NCBI RefSeq assembly: GCF_026151205.1
Contig: NC_087072.1
Span: 2,809,375 to 2,873,374, forward strand
Direction of reading: 5' to 3'
Source of the DNA: Bolinopsis microptera
Taxonomy: Eukaryota; Ctenophora; Tentaculata; Lobata; Bolinopsidae
Length of the DNA stretch: 64,000 nucleotides
The notes beneath the pieces are model-generated. The model did no database searches and was not told the origin of the DNA. It saw only the letters and a list, made by a program, of their open reading frames with translations. Positions 9,597 to 19,757 of the stretch are shown here, in pieces (position 1 is the stretch's first letter; every line of letters begins with the position of its first letter). Both the position numbers and the translations under genes were made by a program.

Positions 9597-10446
9597 TAAA
9601 ACAACTAAGTTTCTAGGTGTGCTGATTGATGATAAACTGAACTGGAAACCTCACATCGAATCACTAAATAAGAAACTAAGAAGTGCTTGTGGACGTATTT
9701 ACCGCATAAAAAACTGTCTACCTATAAAACTGCACAAGCAGATATACCACACACTATTTGAATCACACCTTACGTTCGCCATCTCAGTATGGGGTGGTGT
9801 CTCTAACCAAGTTATCAACCCTGTATTCTTAACACAGAAGAGATGTATTAGAATAATTTTTGGAGATGCAAACTCATACCAAAACAAATTCAAAACATGT
9901 GCTCGTTCCAGACCTATTCAATGTAAAATACTGGGTAAATATGAGTCTAATGTTAATAACTCTGTTAATCCACGTATTAAACCATGTGCAAAGTGTGTCC
10001 GCTCTAAATCGGTAGTTCATAATAAACTTGTTAGACCCTTATGTTGTCAAAAACTAGGAGCTGAATTCTTTTCCAAGGAATCAACCAAACCATTATTTAA
10101 CAGTCATAAACTCCTTACTGTTCATAATCTTTACAAACTTCGTACTATAACTGAACTTTTTAAAATAGTGAAATATAGGGTACCCATATCTCTCTACTCT
10201 TTACTTAACATGTCTGAACTGAGGGATGACCGTCTAATACCACCAAAGCCAAGCCATAACTTTATTTATAAATCTTCTTGGCTTTGGAATCAATTCAAGG
10301 ACTCCAATCCACAGAATAAACCTGACTTTGTGAACACATCCTGTAACTCAATCAAATCAAGGCTAAACCGATCTCTTCTAGATGCCCAAAGCAGGTTCGA
10401 TAATGAGTGGCATAATGACAACTTTAACAGTTTTGGACCATGCTAG
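9454..10446 (+). CDS. CR1-like ORF2, C-terminal part (after the HERO-like insertion)
   Basis: 330 residues from the first internal Met; the frame is open from 9295. The first 48 residues duplicate the end of the first ORF2 part. They are followed by the RT thumb and C-terminal region (FLGVLIDDKLNWKPHI, YHTLFESHLTFAISVWGG, TQKRCIRIIFGD) and a Cys-containing region (CARSRPIQC, KPCAKCVRSK). With the insertion and one repeat removed it joins the first part in frame. The equivalent minus-strand region of copy B (38958-39995) aligns over its length but lacks a Cys-rich segment of about 40 residues. Confidence 0.85.
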   Translation: MKCNLLHINAKKSCYMYFSPNKRVNESSTCSTPDDLNLSIDGSIIIRVKTTKFLGVLIDDKLNWKPHIESLNKKLRSACGRIYRIKNCLPIKLHKQIYHTLFESHLTFAISVWGGVSNQVINPVFLTQKRCIRIIFGDANSYQNKFKTCARSRPIQCKILGKYESNVNNSVNPRIKPCAKCVRSKSVVHNKLVRPLCCQKLGAEFFSKESTKPLFNSHKLLTVHNLYKLRTITELFKIVKYRVPISLYSLLNMSELRDDRLIPPKPSHNFIYKSSWLWNQFKDSNPQNKPDFVNTSCNSIKSRLNRSLLDAQSRFDNEWHNDNFNSFGPC

Positions 10447-10512
10447 ATTATTGAAAAAAACGTGGAATTTATGTAAACAAATACTTAATTACGAGTTGGA
10501 CTTTCTGTTCCG

Positions 10513-13500
10513 TATGTTCCGCGGAACAATATTTGACGAAAGTCGATTATCTTGAGATCCTACTGATAAATTTTCTTTAAACTTTTCAGATAGTTGTATG
10601 GCTATGAGACAGATATTCTGTGCGATTTTGGGCGAATTTCTATGTGCCAAACCTGAGATATGACTTCAAACACAAGAAAATATCTCAAAATGGCGGTTTC
10701 TAGCGGAACGCAGGCACATATTTCGAGATCCTACTGATAGATTTTCTTTAAACTTTCCAGATAGTTGTATGGCTGTAAGACGGACATTCTGTGCGATTTT
10801 GGGCGAATTTCTATGTGCCAAACCAGAGATATGACTTCAAACACAAGAAAATATCGCAAATTGGCGCATTCTAGCGGAACGCAGGCACATATTTCGAGAT
10901 TCTACAGATAAATTTTCTTTAAATTTTCCAGATAGTTGTATGGCTATGAGACAGATAATCTGAGGAAGTTTGGGCGAATTCCTATGTGCCAAACCTGAGA
11001 TATGACTTCAAACACAAGAAAATATCTCAAAATGGCGGTTTCTAGCGGAACGCAGGCACATATTTCGAGATCCTACTGATAAATTTTCTTTAAACTTTCC
11101 AAATAGTTGTATGGCTGTGAGACGGATATTCTGTGCGATTTTGGGCGAATTTCTATATGCCAAACCTGAGATATGACTTCAAACACAAGAAAATATCTCA
11201 AAATGGCGGTTTCTAGCGGAACGCAGGCACATATTTCGAGATCCTACTGATAAATTTTCTTTAAATTTTCCAGATAGTTGTATGGCTGTAAGACGGATAT
11301 TCTGTGCGATTTTGGGCGAATTTCTATATGCCAAACCTGAGATATGACTTCAAACACAAGAAAATATCTCAAAATGGCGGTTTCTAGCGGAACGCAGGCA
11401 CATATTTCGAGATCCTACTGATAAATTTTCTTTAAATTTTCCAGATAGTTGTATGGCTGTAAGACGGATATTCTGTGCGATTTTGGGCGAATTTCTATGT
11501 GCCAAACCTGAGATATGACTTCAAACACAAGAAAATATCTCAAAATGGCGGTTTCTAGCGGAACGCAGGCACATATTTCGAGATCCTACTGATAAATTTT
11601 CTTTAAACTTTCCAGATAGTTTTATGGCTGTGAGACGGATATTCTGTGCGATTTTGGGCGAATTTCTATGTGCCAAACCTGAGATATGACTTCAAACACA
11701 AGAAAATATCTCAAAATGGCGGTTTCTAGCGGAACGCAGGCACATATTTCGAGATCCTACTGATCAATTTTCTTTAAACTTTTCAGATAGTTGTATGGCT
11801 ATGAGACAGATATTCTGTGCGATTTTGGGCGAATTTCTATGTGCCAAACCTGAGATATGACTTCAAACACAAGAAAATATCTCAAAATGGCGGTTTCTAG
11901 CGGAACGCAGGCACATATTTCGAGATCCTACTGATAAATTTTCTTTAAACTTTCCAGATAGTTGTATGGCTATGAGACGGATATTCTGTGCGATTCTGTG
12001 CGAATTTCTATGTGCCAAACCTGAGATATGACTTCAAACACAAGAAAATATCTCAAAATGGCGGTTTCTAGCGGAACGCAGGCACATATTTCGAGATCCT
12101 ACTGATAAATTTTCTTTAAACTTTCCAGATAGTTGTATGGCTGTGAGACGGATATTCTGTTCGATTTTGGGCGAATTTCTATGTGCCAAACCTGAGATAT
12201 GACTTCAAACACAAGAAAATATCTCAAAATGGCGGTTTCTAGCGGAACGCAGGCACATATTTCGAGATCCTACTGATAAATTTTCTTTAAACTTTCCAGA
12301 TAGTTGTATGGCTGTGAGACGGATATTCTGTTCGATTTTGGGCGAATTTCTATGTGCCAAACCTGAGATATGACTTCAAACACAAGAAAATATCTCAAAA
12401 TGGCGGTTTCTAGCGGAACGCAGGCACATATTTCGAGATCCTACTGATAAATTTTCTTTAAACTTTCCAGATAGTTGTATGGCTGTGAGACGGATATTCT
12501 GTGCGATTCTGTGCGAATTTCTATGTGCCAAACCTGAGATATGACTTCAAACACAAGAAAATATCTCAAAATGGCGGTTTCTAGCGGAACGCAGGCACAT
12601 ATTTCGAGATCCTACTGATAAATTTTCTTTAAACTTTCCAGATAGTTGTATGGCTGTGAGACGGATATTCTGTTCGATTTTGGGCGAATTTCTATGTGCC
12701 AAACCTGAGATATGACTTCAAACACAAGAAAATATCTCAAAATGGCGGTTTCTAGCGGAACGCAGGCACATACTTCGAGATCCTACTGATAAATTTTCTT
12801 TAAACTTTCCAGATAGTTGTATGGCTGTGAGACGGATATTCTGTGCGATTTTGGGCGAATTTCTATGTGCCAAACCTGAGATATGACTTCAAACACAAGA
12901 AAATATCTCAAAATGGCGCGTTCTAGCGGAACGCAGGCACATATTTCGAGATCCTACTGATACATTTTCTTTAAATTTTCCACATAGTTGTATGGCTATG
13001 AAACAGATAATCTGAGCAAGTTTGGGCGAATTTCTATGTGCCAAACTTGAGATATGACTTCAAACTCATGAAAACATCTCAAATTGGCGGTTTCGGAACG
13101 ATATTTGACGAAAGTCGATTATTTTGAGATCCTACTGATAAATGTTCTTTAAACTTTCCAGATAGTTGTATGGCTATGAGACAGATATTCTGTGCGATTT
13201 TGGGCGAATTTCTATGTGCCAAACCTGAGATATGACTTCAAACACAAGAAAATATCTCAAAATGGCGGTTTCTAGCGGAACGCAGGCACATATTACGAGA
13301 TCCTACTAATAAATTTTCTTTAAACTTTCCAGATAGTTGTATGGCTGTGAGACGGATATTCTGTGCGATTTTGGGCGAATTTCTATGTGCCAAACCTGAG
13401 ATATGACTTCAAACACAAGAAAATATCTCAAAATGGCGGTTTCTAGCGGAACGCAGGCACATATTTCGAGATCCTACTGATAAATGTTCTTAAAACTTTC

Positions 13501-16039
13501 CAGATAGTTGTATGGATGTGAGACGGATATTCTGTTCGATTTTGGGCGAATTTCTATGTGCCAAACCTGAGATATGACTTCAAACACAAGAAAATATCTC
13601 AAAATGGCGGTTTCTAGCGGAACGCAGGCACATACTTCGAGATCCTACTGATAAATTTTCTTTAAACTTTCCAGATAGTTGTATGGCTGTGAGACGGATA
13701 TTCTGTGCGATTTTGGGCGAATTTCTATGTGCCAAACCTGAGATATGACTTCAAACACAAGAAAATATCTCAAATTGGCGCGTTCTAGCGGAACGCAGGA
13801 ACATATTTCGAGATCCTACTGATAAATTTTCTTTAAATTTTCCAGATAGTTGTATGGCTATGAGACAGATAATCTGAGCAAGTTTGGGCGAATTTCTATG
13901 TGCCAAACCTGAGATATGACTTCAAACACAAGAAAATATCTCAAAATGGCGGTTTCGGAACGATATTTGACGAAAGTCGATTATTTTGAGATCCTACTGA
14001 TAAATTTTCTTTAAATTTCCCAGATAGTTGTATGGCTATGAGACGGATATTCTGTACGATTTTGGGCGAATTTCTATATGCCAAACCTGAGATATGACTT
14101 CAAACACAAGAAAATATCTCAAAATGGCAGTTTCTAGCGGAACGCAGGCACATATTTCGAGATCCTACTGATAAATTTTCTTTAAACTTTCCAGGTAGTT
14201 GTATGGCTGTGAGACGGATATTCTGTGCGATTTTGGGCGAATTTCTATGTGCCCAACCTGAGATATGACTTCAAACACAAGAAAATATCTCAAATTGGCG
14301 CGTTCTAGCGGAACGCAGGCACATATTTCGAGATCCTACTGATACATTTTCTTTAAATTTTCCACATAGTTGTATGGCTATGAAACAGATAATCTGAGCA
14401 AGTTTGGGCGAATTTCTATGTGCCAAACTTGAGATATGACTTCAAACTCATGAAAACATCTCAAATTGGCGGTTTCGGAACGATATTTGACGAAAGTCGA
14501 TTATTTTGAGATCCTACTGATAAATTTTCTTTAAATTTTTCAGATAGTTGTATGGCTATGAGACAGATATTCTGTGCGATTTTGGGCGAATTTCTATGTG
14601 CCAAACCTGAGATATGACTTCAAACACAAGAAAATATCTCAAATTGGCGCGTTCTAGCGGAACGCAGGCACATATTTCGAGATCCTACTGATACATTTTC
14701 TTTAAATTTTCCACATAGTTGTATGGCTATGAAACAGATAATCTGAGCAAGTTTGGGCGAATTTCTATGTGCCAAACTTGAGATATGACTTCAAACTCAT
14801 GAAAACATCTCAAATTGGCGGTTTCGGAACGATATTTGACGAAAGTCGATTATTTTGAGATCCTACTGATAAATTTTCTTTAAATTTTTCAGATAGTTGT
14901 ATGGCTATGAGACAGATATTCTGTGCGAATTTCTATGTGCCAAACCTGAGATATGACTTCAAACACAAGAAAATATCTCAAAATGGCGGTTTCTAGCGGA
15001 ACGCAGGCACATATTACGAGATCCTACTGATAAATGTTCTTTAAACTTTCCAGATAGTTGTATGGCTGTGAGACGGATATTCTGTGCGATTTTGGGCGAA
15101 TTTCTATGTGCCAAACCTGAGATATGACTTCAAACACAAGAAAATATCTCAAAATGGCGGTTTCTAGCGGAACGCAGGCACATATTTCGAGATCCTACTG
15201 ATAAATGTTCTTTAAACTTTCCAGATAGTTGTATGGATGTGAGACGGATATTCTGTTCGATTTTGGGCGAATTTCTATGTGCCAAACCTGAGATATGACT
15301 TCAAACTCATGAAAACATCTCAAATTGGCGGTTTCGGAACGATATTTGACGAAAGTCGATTATTTTGAGATCCTACTGATAAATTTTCTTTAAATTTTTC
15401 AGATAGTTGTATGGCTGTGAGACGGATATTTTGTGCGATTTTGGGCGAATTTCTCCTCCTTCTCCTGAGTCCTCCCGAGTCCATCTCCTCCACATCCTCC
15501 ACTTCCTCGTCCTCTTCAGTCCTCCTCCTCCTCCTTCTGAGTCCACCTCCTCATACACAAGAAAATATCTCAAAATGGCGGTTTCTAGCGGAACGCAGGC
15601 ACATATTTCGAGATCCTACTGATAAATGTTCTTTAAACTTTCCAGATAGTTGTATGGCTGTGAGACGGATATTCTGTGCGATTTTGGGCGAATTTCTATG
15701 TGCCAAACCTGAGATATGACTTCAAACACAAGAAAATATCTCAAATTGGCGCGTTCTAGCGGAACGCAGGCACATATTTCGAGATCCTACTGATACATTT
15801 TCTTTAAATTTTCCACATAGTTGTATGGCTATGAAACAGATAATCTGAGCAAGTTTGGGCGAATTTCTATGTGCCAAACTTGAGATATGACTTCAAACTC
15901 ATGAAAACATCTTAAATTGGCGGTTTCGGAACGATATTTGACGAAAGTCGATTATTTTGAGATCCTACTGATAAATTTTCTTTAAATTTTTCAGATAGTT
16001 GTATGGCTATGAGACAGATATTCTGTGCGATTTTGGGCG
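10513..16039 (+). repeat. 171-bp satellite array, forward orientation, about 32 monomers
   Basis: The landmark CAGGCACATATTTCGAG recurs at 10711, 10882, 11053, 11224 and 11395, exactly 171 bp apart, and continues to about 16 kb. Each monomer carries TGAGATAT and ATATCTCA arms (a potential stem-loop) and a CGATTTTGGGCGAATTTC block. At least two variants exist. One replaces the TAGCGGAACGCAGGCACAT block with GGAACGATATTTGACGAAAG (near 13095, 13955, 14470, 14825, 15335, 15925). One has GAAACAGATAATCTGAGCAA (13000, 14382, 14731, 15833). The array begins right after the CR1 3' end. Confidence 0.95.
15452..15551. repeat. CTCC-rich polypyrimidine insert inside one satellite monomer
   Basis: One monomer departs after GGGCGAATTTCT into about 100 bp of CTCCTCCTTCTCCTGAGTCC-type sequence, then resumes at ACAAGAAAATATCTC. 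It is the reverse complement of segments in the GGA hub (compare about 16845-16900). Confidence 0.85.
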
Positions 16040-16205
16040 AGGAGGAGGAGAAGGAAGACTGAGGAGGACTGAGGAGGAGGAAGAAGAGAAGGAGGAGGAA
16101 GACTGAGGAGGAGGACTGAGAAGGAGGAGGAAGAGGAGAAGGAGTAGGAACTAGGAGGGGCATGAGGGAGAGGAGGAGGAGGAGGAGGAGAAGGAGGAGG
16201 AGGAA

Positions 16206-16385
16206 GCATCTAAATGTTATTTCCATTTTTTCATTTTTGTTCCGTTTTTGTCCGTTTTATTATGTTTTTGTTCGCCCTACTTTTTATCCATTTTGAAAAT
16301 AAAGGGTACCGAATGGACAAAAACGGACACAAAACATGATCCCCCTATCCAGATAATTGTATGGCTATGAGACAGATAATCAAGA
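16206..16385. repeat. Spacer unit, first copy, embedded in the polypurine hub
   Basis: About 140 bp starting GCATCTAAATGTTATTTCC, containing near-inverted arms (TCCGTTTTTGTCC and GGACAAAAACGGA), then a 36-bp satellite fragment (CCAGATAATTGTATGGC). It recurs at 17333. Confidence 0.85.
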
Positions 16386-17305
16386 GGAAGAGGAGCATGA
16401 GGATGAGGAGGACTGAAGAGGAGAATGAGGAGGAAGAGGACTGAGGAGGAGGACTGAGGAGGAGGAGGACTGAGGAGGAATAGGACTGAGGATGAGGAGA
16501 AAGACTTAGGAGGAGTACTGATGAGGAGGAGAAGGAGGAGGAGGACTGAGGAGGAGAAGGAGGAAGAGGAGGAGGACTGAGGACTGAGGTGGAGGAGGAG
16601 GAGGAGGAGGAGGAGGAGGAGGAGGAGGAGGAGGACTGACGTGGAGAAGGAGTACTGAGGAGGAGGAGGATGATGACTGAGGAGGAGGAGGACTGAGGAG
16701 GAGGAGGAGTGAGGAGGAGGAGGACTGAGGAAGACTGAGGAGGAGGAGGAAGTGTAGGAGAAGGTAGACTCAGAAGGAGGAGGAGGACTGAAGAGGACGA
16801 GGAAGTGGAGGAGGTGGAGGAGGAAGAGGACTCAGGAGGGTGTGGACTCAGGAGGAGGAGGAATCAGGAGGACTCAGATGGAGGAGGACTCAGGAGGACT
16901 CAGGAGGAGGACTCAGAAGGAGGGGGAGGATGATGACACAGGAGGAGGAGAAGGAGGATGAGGAAGAGGAAGTGGGGGAGTAGGAGGACTGAGGAGGACT
17001 GAGGAGGAGGAGGAAGAGAAGGATGAGGAGGAGGACTGATGAGGAGGAGGAGAAGGACTGACGAGGAGGAGGAGGATGATGATGACTGAGGAGGAGGAAG
17101 ACTAAGGAGGACTGAGAAGGAGGAGGAAGAGGAGGAGGAGGGACATGAGGGAGAGGACGAGGAGGAGGATGATGAGGAGGAGGAGGAGGAGGAGGAGGAG
17201 GAGGAGGAGGAGGAGGAGGAGGAGGAGGAGGAGGAGGAGGAGGAGGAGGAGGAGGAGGAGGAGGAGGAGGAGGAGGAGGAGGAGGAGGAGGAGGAGGAGG
17301 AGGAG

Positions 17306-17332
<27 letters not shown>

Positions 17333-17336
<4 letters not shown>

Positions 17337-17525
17337 ATAAATGTTATTTCCATTTTTCCCTTTTTCCATAACATCTTTGTTCCGTTTTTTTTCGTTTTAT
17401 TTATTCTGTTTTTGTTCGCCCTACTTTTTGTCCGTTTTGAAAATAAAGGGTACCGAACGGACAGAAACGGACACAAAACATGATCCCCCTTTCCAGATAA
17501 TTGTAGGGCTATGAGACAGATAATC
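17333..17525. repeat. Spacer unit, second copy, embedded in the polypurine hub
   Basis: Near-identical to 16206-16385, displaced by 1127 bp, and again followed by a satellite fragment and GAGGAAGAGGA sequence. The two copies imply that a higher-order unit of about 1.13 kb was duplicated. Confidence 0.85.
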
Positions 17526-17690
17526 AAGAGGAAGAGGAGGATGAGGAGGACTGAAGAGGAGAATGAGGAGGAAGAGGACTGAGGAGGAGGAGGAGTAGGA
17601 CTGAGGAGGAAAAGGAGGAGGAAGACTGAGGAGGAGAAGGAGGAGGAGGACTGAGGAGGAGACGGAGGAAGAGGAATGGGGGACTGTTAT

Positions 17691-18755
17691 AGCCATACAA
17701 ATATCTGGAAAGTTTAAAGAAAATGTATCAGAATAGGATCTCGAAATATGTGTCTGCGTTCCACTAAAACGCGCTAATTTGAGATGTTTTCATGAGTTTG
17801 AAGTCATATCTCAGGTTTGGCACATAGAAATTCGCCCAAAATCACACAGAATATCCGTCTCACAGCCATAAAACTATCTGGAAAGTTTAAAGAAAATTTA
17901 TTAGTAGGATCTCGAAATATGTGCCTGCGTTCCGCTAGAAACCGCCATTTTGAGATATTTTCTTGTGTTTGAAGTCATATCTCAGGTTTGGCACATAGAA
18001 ATTCGCCCAAAATCGCACAGAATATCCGTCTCACAGCCATACAACTACCTGGAAAGTTTAAAGAAAATTTATCAGTAGGATCTCGAAATATGTGCCTGCG
18101 TTCCGCTAGAAACCGCCATTTTGAGATATTTTCTTGTGTTTGGAGTCATATCTCAGGTTTGGCACATAGAAATTCGCCCAAACTTGCTCAGATTATCTGT
18201 CTCATAGCCATACAACTATCTGGAAAATTTATCAGTAGGATCTCAAAATAATCGACTTTCGTCAAATATCGTTCCGAAACCGCCATTTTGAGATATTCTC
18301 TTGTGTTTGAAGTCATATCTCAAGTTCGGCACATAGAAACTCGACCAAAATCACACAGATTATCCGTCTCATAGCCATACAACTATCTAGAAAGTTTAAA
18401 GAAAATTTATCAGTAGGATCTCGAAATATGTGCCTGCATTCCGCTAGAAACCGCCAATTTTGAGATATTTTCTTGTGTTTGAAGTCATATCTCAGGTTTG
18501 GCACATATAAGGTTGCCCAAAATCGCACAGAATATCCGTCTCATAGCTATACAACTATCTGGAAAGTTTAAAGAAAATGTATCAGTAGGATCTCGAAATA
18601 TGTGCCTGCATTCCGCTAGAAACCGCCAATTTGGAGATATTTTCTTGTGTTTGAAGTCATATCTCAAGTTTAACATATAAAAATTCTCCCAAACTCTCAC
18701 ACATTATCCGTCATATAGCCATGTAACTATCTGGAAAGTTTAAAGAAAATCTGTT
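17691..18755 (-). repeat. 171-bp satellite array, inverted orientation, about 6 monomers
   Basis: From about 17691 the same monomer appears as its reverse complement (CTCGAAATATGTGCCTGCG, AAATTCGCCCAAAATC). It includes one copy of the GACGAAAGTCG-type variant near 18250. Monomers near the right end are more diverged, and the array stops near 18755. ORFs of 60-90 codons here are repeat translations. Confidence 0.93.
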
Positions 18756-19757
18756 TGTCAGATCTTGAGAAAATCAAAAATATATTCTAAGTTATTCACT
18801 AAAACACTATATTTTCGAACTTTTCATTTGGAACAGATTTGTCGAAAGTCCTTCTGTTAATTACTTAAATATTGCCGTTTCCGTACGGCGCTATACGTAA
18901 TATATGTTAAAAGCGCGCCGCAGCTACTCCCTACCTCAACATTTGCGCGGGTTTCTTAAGCGCGCACGTACGTTTATTCTTGGCCGTTAATCAGACCCAT
19001 GACATAACGCTATAGGTGGCAGTGACTGTAATTTTCTTCAACAATTACTGAATTATCCATCCATAAAGTGATTTACAAAATGACACCTAAACCTCGTGTT
19101 TCGGTGTTCACTTAAACGGTACTTGGCGGCTGAACTGTGGTGTCTGACGTTTGCAGCTAGATCGGACTCTGCATGATATTGTATTAGCAAATTTGTATAG
19201 TGTATAATTGTTTAGTGTTTATAATACTCTGCAACCTGGTAGCACGGCTGACACAAAAACAAAATGTTGGCCTGGCTTGTGCATAACCAAGTAAATAACA
19301 CGCACTCCGATAAAAGCCGTCTGGAGAAACTCCGCAAAATGTTCATTGTAGTCAACGGGCACAAAGAAGCACTACTAGCAATTGTGTCCTTTACCCTCCT
19401 ACATAATTTGAACATTTTTGTGGCTAACTCATTGAACAACATCTGAATTAAAATGTGTCTAGTATTAAAAGATTCAGTAAGTAATTTTTTCATGTACGCT
19501 GTACACTGTAGTTAGTAAATCAAATCAAACTTTTTCGATCAGCCGCGCGCTGAACCAGTGTTGCACTAGGTAAAAATTGTGTATATTTTGTTCATTTTTG
19601 AGTGTAAATTAATTTATTAATTTATCACAAATTATTTTATTATAACATAACCACTTATATTATGTGAAATGGTTATTTTGACTTTAAATATTTGAACTAA
19701 ATATGAATTGATTGTGGGTATAAAATAAAATTTGTTTTACTAAAAATTTGTTTTACT
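18756..19757. other. Non-coding stretch between satellite and I-like element
   Basis: AT-rich at both ends, with a GC-rich GCGCGC-containing part near 18890-18980. It probably includes the 5' UTR of the I-like element, but its 5' boundary is not visible. A 15-bp near-repeat (AAATTTGTTTTACTA) occurs twice just before the ORF. Two short ORFs (19264-19446 plus, 19212-19493 minus) show no domain and are not called. Confidence 0.5.

Larger units (their letters stand above)
1926..10446 (+). mobile_element. CR1-like non-LTR retrotransposon, copy A (interrupted)
   Basis: ORF1 (1926-3944) and ORF2 (3938-6588, resuming at 9597-10446) form a two-ORF non-LTR element. ORF1 has PHD and SGNH-esterase domains; ORF2 has PHD-like, endonuclease and RT domains. 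This arrangement is known for CR1-group elements. ORF2 is split by a HERO-like insertion with a 302-bp direct repeat. Leaving out the insertion and one repeat copy, ORF2 stays in frame at about 1166 codons, so the copy was probably intact when hit. The true 5' end is not visible; the 3' UTR appears to run from 10447 into the satellite boundary near 10512. Confidence 0.85.
16040..17690. repeat. Polypurine hub: (GGA)n / GGAGGACTGA-type low-complexity array
   Basis: The plus strand is almost all purine, built from GGA and GAGGACTGA words, with an uninterrupted GGA run of roughly 155 bp near 17175-17330. Open frames here are long only because the repeat lacks stops; their proteins are homopolymeric (Pro, Leu or Arg). 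Such mirror-symmetric purine tracts can form triplex DNA in vitro. Confidence 0.95.

Noticed and set aside
10513-16039. Identity with primate alpha satellite because of the 171-bp period
   Set aside because: The sequence is different and no CENP-B box is visible; the shared length is coincidental.
16890-17696. ORFs of 90-160 codons rich in Pro, Leu or Arg
   Set aside because: They are frames through the GGA/TCC low-complexity array, which simply lacks stop codons.
10513-18755. CRISPR-like array of regular repeats
   Set aside because: Monomers are contiguous at 171 bp with no unique spacers, in a eukaryotic context: this is satellite DNA.
19212-19493. Short ORFs on both strands upstream of the I-like element as its ORF1
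   Set aside because: No zinc knuckle, coiled coil or basic domain; under 95 codons and overlapping each other.
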